Positions 1 to 7,082 are shown, counted from the first letter of the stretch. The stretch is DNA of 18,614 nucleotides from F1-60-MAGs163 sp046091165 (GCA_046091165.1 JBJTBE010000043.1:1-18614), one strand, 5' to 3'. The notes: generated from the sequence alone by a model not told the origin. Numbers and translations are program-made.

Positions 1-281
1 GTGACGGGGGGCCGCTCTTCGGGCTCGGCGTCGGCCTCCGGCGCTTCGGCGGGAGTCGACGCCGGGGCCTCGGCCTTGTCCTCCGGGGGGTTCTCGGAGC
101 TGAAGGCGCTGCGCAGGCGGTCCTGGGGAGAACGGCCGGCCGGGGTCTCCGGCTGCTCGGGCGAGGCGGGCGGCTTCTCCTCCGAGGGGGTCTCCTCGGT
201 GTCGCGGCCGGTCGTGCGGCGGAAGAGCTCGGAGAGCGGGCCCTCCCTCATGCTGGCCCGGTTGCGCTTATTTTTCGCCAT
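1..281 (-). CDS. N-terminal 93 codons of an uncharacterised protein (partial, runs off left edge); possibly FtsZ-like
   Basis: Seen: the ATG at 281 is preceded by a strong AGGAGG about 8 nt upstream. The frame is open to the window edge. The start lies inside the last codons of parA (14-bp overlap), so the two are almost certainly co-transcribed and translationally coupled. The visible part starts MAKNKRNRASMREGPLSELF, followed by a long stretch rich in Glu, Pro, Ala and Ser with no predicted fold, and a short RSPQDRLRSAFSSE motif around residues 49-62. No catalytic domain is reached. Inference: I loosely recall Thermoleophilia FtsZ-like proteins that begin with a MREGPL-type motif and an acidic/proline linker before the GTPase domain, but the diagnostic tubulin signature GGGTGTG is outside the window. 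A ParB-like or other ParA partner is an alternative. The gene itself is well supported; its function is not. Confidence 0.7.
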   Translation of the reverse strand, partial: MAKNKRNRASMREGPLSELFRRTTGRDTEETPSEEKPPASPEQPETPAGRSPQDRLRSAFSSENPPEDKAEAPASTPAEAPEADAEPEERPPV

Positions 282-1053
282 GCGAGAGAACCTCCTGGGC
301 GAGCTGGCGATAGGCCTCGGCCGCGGGGCCGTTGGGCTCGTACTTGAGCACCGACATGCCCTGCACCGGGGCCTCGGCAAAGCGGATCGTCTTGCGGATC
401 CGCGACGCGAAGACGCGGTCGCCGAAGTTCTCCTCGAGGATCTCGATCGCCTCCTTGGCGTGGATCGTGCGCGTATCCATGATCGTCGGCAGGATGCCCT
501 CGATCTCGATGTCGGGATTGAGGTTCTCGCGGATCATCTCGAGCGTGTTCTGGAGCTGGATCAGCCCCCTCATCGAGAGATACTCGCACTGGACGGGGAC
601 GATCACCTTGTTGGAGGCGGTCAGCGCGTTGATGGTGAGGAGCCCGAGGCTCGGGGGCGTGTCGATGCAGACGAAGTCGTAGTCGTCGGCCACCTCGGCG
701 AGGGCCTTCTGCAGCGAGCGCTCGCGGCCGATCTTGGTCGACATTGCGATCTCGGCGCCGGCCAGGTCGATCGAGGCGGGCGCGATGTCGATCTCGCGGC
801 TGACGATCACGTCACGGATCGGCATGTCGTGCACGAGCACGTCGTAGATCGAACTGTCGAGCGTGTCGGGGTCGATCCCCTGCGACATCGTCAGGTTGCC
901 CTGCGGGTCGAGGTCGACGCAGAGCACGCGGTGCCCCTTTTCGGCGAAGGCGACGGCGAGGTTGAGGGTCGTGGTCGTCTTGGCGACACCACCCTTCTGG
1001 TTGGCCAGGGCGATTACCTTCGGCTTGCTCTTCTTTTTCTTGTCCTTGGACAC
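268..1053 (-). CDS. parA: ParA/Soj-family partition ATPase
   Basis: The product is a 261-aa ParA/MinD-superfamily ATPase. In this family, ATP-dependent dimers bind DNA non-specifically and position chromosomes or other cargo. Seen: a lysine-rich N-terminus (SKDKKKKSKPK), a deviant Walker A at residues 19-27 (QKGGVAKTT), DLDPQGN at about 47-53 (Walker A' region) and a DTPPSLGLLTINAL Walker B segment near the middle. The length is typical of Soj-type ParA. The start is GTG at 1053 with GGAG 8 nt upstream. One oddity is that the usual KGGVGKTT reads KGGVAKTT, with Ala before the catalytic Lys; I believe this substitution occurs in some natural Soj-like proteins, so I do not read it as loss of function. 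No parB or parS is visible. The overlapping downstream gene may encode the cargo or partner. Chromosome segregation is the default role; positioning of a division protein is possible. Confidence 0.93.
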   Translation of the reverse strand: MSKDKKKKSKPKVIALANQKGGVAKTTTTLNLAVAFAEKGHRVLCVDLDPQGNLTMSQGIDPDTLDSSIYDVLVHDMPIRDVIVSREIDIAPASIDLAGAEIAMSTKIGRERSLQKALAEVADDYDFVCIDTPPSLGLLTINALTASNKVIVPVQCEYLSMRGLIQLQNTLEMIRENLNPDIEIEGILPTIMDTRTIHAKEAIEILEENFGDRVFASRIRKTIRFAEAPVQGMSVLKYEPNGPAAEAYRQLAQEVLSHGEK

Positions 1054-1139
1054 GAGGGCTCCGCTCGTCGGGGTCGGTGATTGGTCCCGTACCCGGCCTT
1101 GTTTCGCAGCCGGAGGCGCTTTTCCTTCCCGCCGGGGGC

Positions 1140-1167
1140 CTGATTTGCGGGCCGTGGCGCGTAACCT
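1140..1167 (+). promoter_or_regulatory. Putative leaderless promoter of bagA-like gene
   Basis: TAACCT at 1162-1167 fits a TANNNT -10 element and ends 8 nt before the ATG at 1176. CTGATT at 1140-1145 is a weak -35 candidate with a 16-bp spacer. No Shine-Dalgarno lies between the hexamer and the ATG, which supports a leaderless transcript and also supports the short start chosen for the gene. The 122-bp gap from 1054 to 1175 also has to hold the divergent parA promoter. Confidence 0.45.
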
Positions 1168-1175
1168 GCCGGTCG

Positions 1176-2114
1176 ATGTCCCCCGACCGACGCCATCCGG
1201 GCCTGCTGGACCGGGAACTGGTCGTAGTCACCGGCAAGGGAGGCTGCGGCAAGTCGACCGTGGCGGCCGCGCTCGCGGTGGCGGCCGCGGCCCGCGGGAT
1301 CGAGGTGATCGTCGCCGAGGTTGACGCCCGCGCCGACGTGGCCCGCGCCCTCGGCGCCACCGGCCGGCCCGAGCCTTCGGTCGAGGTCGAGCTGGCGCCG
1401 CGCCTGCACCACGTCTCGATCGACCCCGACAGCGCCCTGCGCCACTACCTGGCCGACCAGCTGCCCTCCCGCGCCCTGGCCGACACCCTGCTCTCCAGCC
1501 GGGTCTTCCCCTACTTCGTGGCCGCCACGCCGGGCATGAGGGAGTTGCTGACCATCGGCGCGGTCTGGGACCTCACCCAGGAGGAGTCGCGCCGCACCGG
1601 CGAGCGCCTCTACGACCTGGTGATCCTCGACGCGCCGGCGACCGGACACGGTCTGGCGATGCTGGAAGCCCCCTCCACCTTCGAGCGCGCGGCGCAGGCC
1701 GGCCGCATCGCCGGCCAGGCCGGGCAGATCGACGCCCTGGTGCGGGACCCTTCGCGAACCGCCGTCGTCGCCGCCGCCCGCCCGGAGGAGCTTCCGGTCA
1801 ACGAGACGATCGACCTCGCCGGCGAGCTCGAAGAGCGGCTATCGGTGACGCTCGCCGCCGCGGTCGTCGACCGCGTCCACGGCGACCCGCTCACCCCGGA
1901 GGAGAGCCGGCGCGTGGCCGCAGCGGGCGTGGACCCCGCGGCCACCGGCGCCGCGCTGGCCGTTCACCGGCGGGCCGAGGCCGAGCACGGCGAGATCGGC
2001 CGCCTGCGCCGGTCGCTCGACTGCCCGGTCGTAACCCTTCCGGAGATCCCCAGCGTCGACCTCGGGCCCGAAGAGATCGCCCGCCTCGCCGGGCCGCTGG
2101 AGGAGCTCCTGTGA
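1176..2114 (+). CDS. ArsA/Get3-like ATPase, first of a pair (BagA-type)
   Basis: The product is a 312-aa anion-transporting-ATPase/Get3 superfamily protein. Seen: deviant Walker A GKGGCGKST at residues 20-28, including the signature lysine (K21), a DAEVDARAD-like switch region after the next strand (VIVAEVDARAD), and VILDAPATGHGLAML as the Walker B/switch segment. The ATG at 1176 is preferred over the longer frame from 1077, because the extra 33 residues are not part of the fold and the -10-like TAACCT sits just upstream of 1176. The stop overlaps the next start as GTGA (2111-2114), so the pair is coupled. Established: the actinobacterial pair Rv3679/Rv3680 of M. tuberculosis forms a Get3-like complex (BagA/BagB). 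Inference: this pair is orthologous. Arsenite export is unlikely, because no arsB, arsD or arsR is nearby. Confidence 0.88.
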   Translation: MSPDRRHPGLLDRELVVVTGKGGCGKSTVAAALAVAAAARGIEVIVAEVDARADVARALGATGRPEPSVEVELAPRLHHVSIDPDSALRHYLADQLPSRALADTLLSSRVFPYFVAATPGMRELLTIGAVWDLTQEESRRTGERLYDLVILDAPATGHGLAMLEAPSTFERAAQAGRIAGQAGQIDALVRDPSRTAVVAAARPEELPVNETIDLAGELEERLSVTLAAAVVDRVHGDPLTPEESRRVAAAGVDPAATGAALAVHRRAEAEHGEIGRLRRSLDCPVVTLPEIPSVDLGPEEIARLAGPLEELL

Positions 2115-3232
2115 GCGGCACGCTCCCTGAGCGCCTCGAGGGCCGTTCTGTCGTGATCTGCGCCGGCTCGGGCGGGGTCGGCAAGACCACCTGCTCGGCG
2201 GCCATCGCCATGGGACTGGCCGCGCAGGGCAAGCGCGTCGCGGTGATCACGATCGACCCGGCCCGGCGCCTGGCCGACGCCCTCGGCCTGGACGAGCTGG
2301 GCAACGAGCCGGCACCGGTCGACCCGGCGCGCTTTGCCGGCGACGGGATCGAGATCGACGGCGAGCTGTGGGCGATGACCCTCGACGCCAAGCGGACCTT
2401 CGACGAGCTGATCGAGAACCTCTCGCCCGACGCCGAGACCCGGGACGAGATCCTCGGCAACCGGATCTACCAGCAGCTGTCGGGCGCGGTGGCCGGCTCG
2501 CAGGAGTTCACCGCCGTGGCCAAGCTCTACGAGCTCGACCGCTCCGGACGGTTCGACGTCCTGGTACTGGACACGCCGCCCTCGAGGAACGCCCTGGACT
2601 TCCTGGACGCGCCCGAGCGCCTGACCGGCTTCTTCGAGGGCCGCGCCCTGAAGTTCTTCCTGGCCCCGACCGGGCTGGCCGCCAAGGCGTGGGGCCGGGG
2701 CACCGGCGCCGTCTTCGGGGTGATGAAGAAGGTCACCGGGGTCGACCTGCTCGAGGATCTCTCGGTCTTCTTCCGCGCCCTGGGCGGCCTGATCGACGGC
2801 TTCCGCGAACGGGCCGAGGGCGTGGCCCGGCTGCTCGAGGACGACGGGACCACCTTCCTGGTCATCACCTCGCCCGAGCGCGAGCCGGCCGAGGAGGCGG
2901 TCTTCTTCCGGCGCAAGCTGCGTGAGGCGGGAATGCCGTTCGGCGGCCTGATCGTCAACCGGGTCCACACCGTCGGGGACGGCGGCCCGACGCCCGACCC
3001 GGGGGAGGTCGCCGCCGACCTGGGGCCCGAGCTGGGCCCGGAGCTGGCGGCCAAGGTCGCCCGCGCCTACGGCGAGGCGCTGGCGCTCGCCGAGCGCGAC
3101 GAGGCCTCGATCGCCCGCCTGCGCCGGGAGACCGGCGAGCGCCACCCGATCGTCGTTCCCGAGCTCGACGGCGACGTGCACGACGTGGCCGGGCTGGCGG
3201 CGGTGCACCGCTGGCTCTTCGACGCCGGCTAG
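2111..3232 (+). CDS. ArsA/Get3-like ATPase, second of a pair (BagB-type)
   Basis: The product is a 373-aa ArsA-related P-loop ATPase translated from GTG at 2111 (GTGA overlap with the first ATPase). Seen: Walker A GSGGVGKTT at residues 19-27, VAVITIDPARRLADALGL just after it (ArsA/Get3 switch I-like DPARRLADAL), and VLVLDTPPSRNALDFLDAP as Walker B. The Lys normally found at the second position of GKGGVGKT is Ser here, so this subunit lacks the signature lysine that the first subunit keeps. That asymmetry fits a heteromeric complex with non-equivalent active sites. The middle contains a moderately hydrophobic segment around KFFLAPTGLAAKAWG that could correspond to the client-binding subdomain of Get3-like proteins (inference). 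The stop shares a CTAG with the convergent gene. A membrane-protein targeting or stress role by analogy with BagAB is plausible but unproven here. Confidence 0.88.
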   Translation: MSGTLPERLEGRSVVICAGSGGVGKTTCSAAIAMGLAAQGKRVAVITIDPARRLADALGLDELGNEPAPVDPARFAGDGIEIDGELWAMTLDAKRTFDELIENLSPDAETRDEILGNRIYQQLSGAVAGSQEFTAVAKLYELDRSGRFDVLVLDTPPSRNALDFLDAPERLTGFFEGRALKFFLAPTGLAAKAWGRGTGAVFGVMKKVTGVDLLEDLSVFFRALGGLIDGFRERAEGVARLLEDDGTTFLVITSPEREPAEEAVFFRRKLREAGMPFGGLIVNRVHTVGDGGPTPDPGEVAADLGPELGPELAAKVARAYGEALALAERDEASIARLRRETGERHPIVVPELDGDVHDVAGLAAVHRWLFDAG

Positions 3233-4536
3233 TAGCTGGAGCCGAAGGCCTCGAAGCTCCCGGTCGACTCGTCCGGGAGTTCGGGGCCGTCCTCGACCAG
3301 GCGGCGCGCATCCTCGGCGTCCTGGAGCAGGATCGAGTCGGCCAGGCCGACCAGGTCGTCGCCGAGGTGCCCGCAGCAGCGGTCGCGCAGGAGCGAGCGA
3401 AGGTGGCTGGAGAGCTCGGCGACGCGGGCCTCGAGCTGGGCGTCATCGGGCTCGCCGTCGATGACGGCGTGCTCCAGCGCCGCGGCGTGGGCGATCCGCG
3501 CGGTCATCGCCGCGCGCTCGTCGGGCTCGGCGCAGAGCGCGGCCAGCCGGCCGGCCATCCGCCCCGAGGCGGGGCCCTCCGGCTCGAGCAGGGCGCGCAG
3601 GGCGAGCAGCAGGTCGGTCAGCTCCTCGCCGGCCAGCAGGCGCTCGGAGGCCATGTCGAAGCGGCGCAGCGCCCAGGCCATCGCGCCCTCCTGGGGGGCG
3701 CGCCGCGCCACGAGGCTGAGGAAGGCACGCAGCTCGTCCTCCTGCTCGGGCTCGACCAGCAGTGCGGCGGTCGCGTGGTCCTGCGCCCCGCCCAGGGCCA
3801 GCGGCTGCCAGGGGGCGACGCCGACCCGGGTCCAGGCCAGGGAGCCGAAGGCAAAGCGCCCGTCGTCGTAGAGGCGCAGGCCGGTGAGCAGCCGCCGCAG
3901 CGCCGTCCGGGTGCGGTGGACCGCGCCGGCATCGCCGGGTACCGGGTCGAAGGCGGCGACCACCAGCGTCTGCGGCGAGCCGTCCAGCCGCGACCAGCGG
4001 GCCGCGTCGGGGGCCTCGGCGAACTCGTCGCCGCGGGCCAGGGTCAGGCCGTCGCCGAGGGCCACCTCCGGGGAGGCGATCTCCAGGCCGTAGAGGACGG
4101 CGACCGTGGTCTGCTCGGCGCGCTCCTCGTCCAGGGTCTGCTCGAGCTCGAGCCAGGCGCGGTCGAAGAGTCGCTCGTCGAAGACGAAGTCGATCGACTC
4201 GGAGAAGACCCGCGCCAGGAAGCAGTGCAGCGCGGCCTCGGTGCCGTCGCGGCCTGACTCGGGGGCGACCCCCTGGGCCTCCAGGTAGTCGGTCACGCCG
4301 CCGGTTGCCGCCAGCGCGTGGGCGGCGGGCAGGTACGTGGGCAGCTGGGCGAGGGCCGAACCGTGGGCGTCGATGAAGTCGGAGGTGAGCGGCCGGTAGC
4401 AGTACAGCGGCGAGACTCCCCGCCCGGACTCGACGACCTCGAAGGGCAGCTCGTCGCCGCCGGCGTCGCTGGCCAGCTGCCAGGCCGCCTCGCGCGTAAA
4501 GGCGTGGAGTGCCGATCGGAGCTGCCGCAGGGCCAT
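3229..4536 (-). CDS. Uncharacterised 435-aa protein, convergent with the ArsA-like pair
   Basis: I do not recognise a family. The ATG at 4536 is preferred: AAGGGAG lies 8 nt upstream, whereas the in-frame GTG at 4557 has no ribosome-binding site. Seen: a soluble protein with no signal peptide or membrane span, mostly helical and rich in Ala, Leu, Glu and Arg. It has a short aromatic motif YCYRPLTSDFIDAH near residues 45-58, a run of alternating Leu/Val segments in the middle (TLVVAAFDPVPGD, then a TRTALRRLLTGLRLYDDGR helix), and an acidic C-terminus ending FEAFGSSY. Coding signal is strong: third positions are G/C and length is well maintained. The 4-bp stop-to-stop overlap with the ATPase means the transcripts are antisense at their 3' ends. 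Functional linkage to the ATPases is only suggested by adjacency. Confidence 0.8.
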   Translation of the reverse strand: MALRQLRSALHAFTREAAWQLASDAGGDELPFEVVESGRGVSPLYCYRPLTSDFIDAHGSALAQLPTYLPAAHALAATGGVTDYLEAQGVAPESGRDGTEAALHCFLARVFSESIDFVFDERLFDRAWLELEQTLDEERAEQTTVAVLYGLEIASPEVALGDGLTLARGDEFAEAPDAARWSRLDGSPQTLVVAAFDPVPGDAGAVHRTRTALRRLLTGLRLYDDGRFAFGSLAWTRVGVAPWQPLALGGAQDHATAALLVEPEQEDELRAFLSLVARRAPQEGAMAWALRRFDMASERLLAGEELTDLLLALRALLEPEGPASGRMAGRLAALCAEPDERAAMTARIAHAAALEHAVIDGEPDDAQLEARVAELSSHLRSLLRDRCCGHLGDDLVGLADSILLQDAEDARRLVEDGPELPDESTGSFEAFGSSY

Positions 4537-4607
4537 CGTCCGGACTCCCTTCGCCACCCGCTGCCGGCTTCCTGCCGGCCGCGGTGAGCGGTGGGCGGCC
4601 GCTGCGA

Positions 4608-4618
4608 ATGGGTCCCAT
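4608..4618. promoter_or_regulatory. Short perfect palindrome in divergent intergenic region
   Basis: ATGGGTCCCAT is a perfect 5-1-5 inverted repeat. It lies 10 bp upstream of the -35 candidate for the His-rich gene and 72 bp upstream of the divergent ATG at 4536. Its half-site resembles the AATGAGA arm of the Zur-box candidate only weakly. It may be an operator or chance. Confidence 0.2.
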
Positions 4619-4628
4619 AACCACCTGC

Positions 4629-4657
4629 TTGGCGCCGGGCTGCCGGTGGCGTACCGT
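4629..4657 (+). promoter_or_regulatory. Promoter of His-rich gene (leaderless type)
   Basis: TTGGCG (4629-4634), a 17-bp spacer and TACCGT (4652-4657) give a well-spaced -35/-10 pair. The -10 ends 7 nt before the ATG at 4665. There is no Shine-Dalgarno between them beyond a GGAG directly abutting the ATG. Transcription would start at or next to the start codon. Confidence 0.5.
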
Positions 4658-4664
4658 CCCGGAG

Positions 4665-5003
4665 ATGAGCCACGAAAGCCATGCCCACGACTCCCACGAA
4701 CACGTCCACGGCCCCGGCTGCGGGCATACGCAGGTCGTCCACGAGGGGCACATCGACTTCCTCCACGACGGCCACCTGCACCATCCGCACGGCGACCACG
4801 TAGACGAGCACCGCCTCGGCGTCGACGAGCTGCACCCGGAGCGCTGCGACGCCGCCCATGACTGCGGCAGCCACGTCCACGAGCCCGGCTGCGGCCACGA
4901 GGAGGTGCCGCACGGAGGCCATGTCGACTACCTGGTGGACGGCCGCCTGCACCATCCCCACGAGGGCCACTGCGACGACCACGGCCCCCTGCAGACCGCC
5001 TGA
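4665..5003 (+). CDS. Histidine-rich tandem-repeat protein, candidate zinc buffer or chaperone
   Basis: The product is a 112-aa soluble protein with 28 His (25%), 5 Cys and many Asp/Glu. It is made of two 37-residue repeats (residues 13-49 and 70-106) that are identical at 24 of 37 positions. Each repeat starts HVHxPGCGH and continues through a GHxD(F/Y)L segment to LHHPH and a final DxH. Conserved Cys19 and Cys76 sit in the PGCGH motif. Two further Cys (61, 67) lie in the linker and one (103) in repeat 2. There is no signal peptide, so it is predicted to be cytoplasmic. It starts 37 bp before the zur-like gene, which has its own promoter-like hexamer. I recall small His-rich proteins with GPGCGH and LHxxHGDH motifs beside Zur/Znu genes in other bacteria; their biochemistry is not established to my knowledge. 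Metal buffering or delivery is inferred from composition and context. Confidence 0.9.
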   Translation: MSHESHAHDSHEHVHGPGCGHTQVVHEGHIDFLHDGHLHHPHGDHVDEHRLGVDELHPERCDAAHDCGSHVHEPGCGHEEVPHGGHVDYLVDGRLHHPHEGHCDDHGPLQTA

Positions 5004-5026
5004 GCGTCGCGCCCCCTCGGCGCCGC

Positions 5027-5032
5027 TAGCCT
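5027..5032 (+). promoter_or_regulatory. -10-like element before zur-like gene
   Basis: TAGCCT ends 8 nt before the ATG at 5041 and there is no Shine-Dalgarno. This is the same arrangement as at other leaderless-looking starts in the window. No good -35 is visible at 17 bp (GCGTCG), so transcription could also read through from the His-rich gene. Confidence 0.35.
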
Positions 5033-5040
5033 CAGGCGCG

Positions 5041-5487
5041 ATGGGCGCCACCGACCGGCACGAAGAGTCCTGGGCCGCCATGGCCACGGCCGGGCTGAGC
5101 CGGGCCGGCTACCGGCACGGGGGCGCCCGGGCCGCGGTGATCGGCCTCCTGGACGCCCAGAGCTGCACGATGACCGCCTACGAGATCGAGGCCGCCCTGC
5201 GCGACAGCGGCCGCAGCGTGGGCCGGGCGAGCGTCTACCGGATCCTCGACGAGCTCGAGGAGGTGGGCGTCGTTACGAAGGTCGAGCTGGGACGCGGGCA
5301 GGCCGGCTACGAGCCGGCCCGGCCCGAGCACCATCACCACCACATCGTCTGCGCGTCGTGCGGGAAGGTCCAGCCCTTCGACGACGCGGCGCTCGAGGAG
5401 GCGATCGGGAAGGTCGGCGGCGAGGACGGCTTCGAGATCACCGGCCACGAGGTGATCCTGCGCGGCCGCTGCCGGGACTGCCGCTGA
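5041..5487 (+). CDS. zur: Fur-family metalloregulator, probably Zur
   Basis: The product is a 148-aa Fur-superfamily repressor. Seen: an N-terminal winged helix with the recognition segment GRASVYRILDELEEVGVV (about 61-78), the hinge/metal region PEHHHHHIVCASCGKVQPFDD (His 97-101, Cys104, Cys107), a later His136, and a C-terminal CRDC (Cys144, Cys147). The two CxxC pairs form the structural Zn(Cys)4 site typical of Fur/Zur/PerR. Zur rather than Fur or PerR is inferred from the neighbours: a His-rich protein upstream and a ZnuABC-type importer tail-to-tail with only 3 bp between stops. The start at 5041 follows a -10-like TAGCCT. Longer in-frame starts would run inside the His-rich gene and add non-family sequence. 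The likely target is the palindrome at 8898-8924 in front of the importer operon, and possibly its own promoter, though no matching box was seen there. Confidence 0.88.
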   Translation: MGATDRHEESWAAMATAGLSRAGYRHGGARAAVIGLLDAQSCTMTAYEIEAALRDSGRSVGRASVYRILDELEEVGVVTKVELGRGQAGYEPARPEHHHHHIVCASCGKVQPFDDAALEEAIGKVGGEDGFEITGHEVILRGRCRDCR

Positions 5488-5490
5488 GGC

Positions 5491-6324
5491 TCAGCCCGGA
5501 GCCGCGCGCAGCCGCGCCAGCGGCAGCCGCACCGCCAGGGCGAGCACGAACGCGCCACAGAGCGCCGCGGTGACCGCCGCCCCGCCGGCGACGCCGGCGT
5601 GGAAGGAGAGGTAGAGGCCGGCCACCGAGGCCGCCAGCGCCACCGCGACCGCGGTGGCCATCATCGGGACGATCCTCGGGGTCAGGAGCCGGGCCGTGGC
5701 CGCCGGGCCGACCAGCATCGCCACCACGAGGAGGTTTCCGAGCGCCTGCACGGCGACCAGGACGGCCAGCGCCAGGAGGAGCGCCAAGGCGACCTCGAAG
5801 CCCCCCGGCCTGCGCCCGAGCGCGCCGGCGCCGGCGCGGTCGAAGAAGACGGCCATGAAGCTCGGGTGCAGCAACCAGAGGGCAACGCCGATCACCAGCG
5901 CCGCGCCGGCGGTGACCGCGATCTCGCCCCAGCCGACGGCCAGGAGGTCGCCGAAGAGCAGCCCGTTCAGCCCGGCCGGCACCTCGGGGGCGAGGCCGAG
6001 CAGCACGCCAAGCCCGAACAGGCCGGTAATGACCACGGCCACGCCCACGTCGGAGTCCAGGCGCGGCACGCGCCCGACCAGCGCCACGAGGGTCGCCCCG
6101 ACGAGCAGCCCGGCCGCTCCCCCGGCGACCAGCGGCAGCCCCAGCAGCGCCGCGGCCACCAGCCCGGGGAGCATCGAGTGGGCCAGCGACTCGGCTCCGT
6201 ATGAGATACCGGCGAAGACGACCCAGCAGCCGAGCGTCCCGGAGACCAGGCCGAGCAGGGCAAGCTCGACGAGGGCGCGGGCCACGAACGGCTCGCGGAG
6301 CGGGTCGACGATCCAGTCGATCAT
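5491..6324 (-). CDS. znuB: ABC-3 family zinc/manganese transporter permease (second permease of the operon)
   Basis: The product is a 277-aa integral membrane protein of the ABC-3 (ZnuB/MntB/TroC) family. Seen: about eight or nine hydrophobic segments; the family stretch FAGISYGAESLAHSMLPGLVAA near residues 38-59; a cytoplasmic HPSFMAVFFDRAGAGALG loop; and the hallmark GNLLVVAMLVGPAATARLL. The start ATG at 6324 overlaps the ATPase stop as ATGA, giving translational coupling. Longer in-frame starts would lie inside the ATPase gene. The length matches the family (260-290 aa). It is the last gene of the minus-strand operon and stops 3 bp from the convergent zur-like stop. It likely pairs with the permease domain of the fused protein to form a heterodimeric channel driven by the ATPase. 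Zinc as substrate is inferred from context. Confidence 0.92.
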   Translation of the reverse strand: MIDWIVDPLREPFVARALVELALLGLVSGTLGCWVVFAGISYGAESLAHSMLPGLVAAALLGLPLVAGGAAGLLVGATLVALVGRVPRLDSDVGVAVVITGLFGLGVLLGLAPEVPAGLNGLLFGDLLAVGWGEIAVTAGAALVIGVALWLLHPSFMAVFFDRAGAGALGRRPGGFEVALALLLALAVLVAVQALGNLLVVAMLVGPAATARLLTPRIVPMMATAVAVALAASVAGLYLSFHAGVAGGAAVTAALCGAFVLALAVRLPLARLRAAPG

Positions 6325-7082
6325 CGCCGGCTGTGGTCGTGATGGTGGGCCGGGAGGATCGCCCTCTCCCCGCCCACGGTGACGATGGCCCCGCCGTAGG
6401 TGCGCTCGATGACCTCCGGGGTGAGCACCTCGGCGGGCTCGCCAAAGGCGATCTGCACCCGGTTGCAGCACAGCACGAGGTCCCACCCGCGGGCCTGTTC
6501 GATGTCGTGGGTGGCCATCAGCAGGCCCCGGCCCTCGGCCGCGAGCTCGTCGAAGAGCGCGGTGAGCAGCTCGGCGCTGGGGGCGTCGGTGCCGGAGTAG
6601 GGCTCGTCGAGGAGCAGCAGCGGCGAGTCCTGGACCAGCGCGCGCGCCACGAGGACCCGCTGGCGCTGGCCGCCGGAGAGCTCCCCGAAGGTGCGGCCGG
6701 CCAGCTCGGCCAGCCCGACCCGGGCCAGCGCCTCATGGGCCCGCGCCCGGTCGGCCCGGCCCGGGCGGCGCCACCAGGCAAGCCGGGGCAGCGCCCCCAT
6801 CAGCGCCACGTCCAGCGCGCTGACCGGGTAGTCGAGCCGCGAGCGCTCGGTCTGCGGCACGAGGGCCGGCGGGCCGCCGGCCACCGCCACCTCGCCGGAC
6901 GAGGGCGCCAGCTCGCCGGTGAGGACGCGGAAGAGCGTCGACTTGCCCCCGCCGTTGGGCCCGAGCAGGGCGACCCTCTGGCCGGCCTCGACGTCGAAGG
7001 TGAAGCCGCTGATCGCCGGGACGCTCTCGCCCGGGTAGGTGGCGGCGAGTCGATCCGCTCCGACAAGCAGGCGGTCGCTCAC
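6321..7082 (-). CDS. znuC: ZnuC-like metal ABC transporter ATP-binding protein
   Basis: The product is a 253-aa ABC ATPase. Seen: Walker A GPNGGGKST (41-49), Q-loop LVPQTERSRLDYPVSALDVAL (metal-family type, around 74-94), signature LSGGQRQR (135-142), Walker B LLLLDEP (155-161) followed by YSGTDAPS, and H-loop ATHD (H192). The C-terminus has GGAIVTVGGERAILPA and then HHHDH (246-250), a His-rich tail that may bind metal. The start is GTG at 7082, inside the 4-bp GTGA overlap with the upstream fused permease/SBP gene. The stop overlaps the downstream permease start, so all three genes are coupled. The SRLDYPVS motif and the tail are characteristic of zinc/manganese importers rather than cobalamin or iron-siderophore ATPases. 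Confidence 0.93.
   Translation of the reverse strand: MSDRLLVGADRLAATYPGESVPAISGFTFDVEAGQRVALLGPNGGGKSTLFRVLTGELAPSSGEVAVAGGPPALVPQTERSRLDYPVSALDVALMGALPRLAWWRRPGRADRARAHEALARVGLAELAGRTFGELSGGQRQRVLVARALVQDSPLLLLDEPYSGTDAPSAELLTALFDELAAEGRGLLMATHDIEQARGWDLVLCCNRVQIAFGEPAEVLTPEVIERTYGGAIVTVGGERAILPAHHHDHSRR

Noticed and set aside
1077..1175. Longer N-terminus for the first ArsA-like ATPase
   Set aside because: The extra 33 residues precede the family start, and a -10-like TAACCT lies inside this stretch, just before the ATG at 1176.
1176..3232. Arsenic-resistance (arsA) operon
   Set aside because: No arsB, arsD or arsR is nearby. The paired architecture and lone signature-lysine loss fit the actinobacterial Get3-like pair better.
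4537..4557. GTG start at 4557 for the 435-aa protein
   Set aside because: The ATG at 4536 has AAGGGAG at the right distance; the GTG has none.
5323..5346. Five consecutive His codons resembling an engineered tag
   Set aside because: They sit inside the conserved Fur-family metal site (His stretch before the first CxxC), so they are natural.
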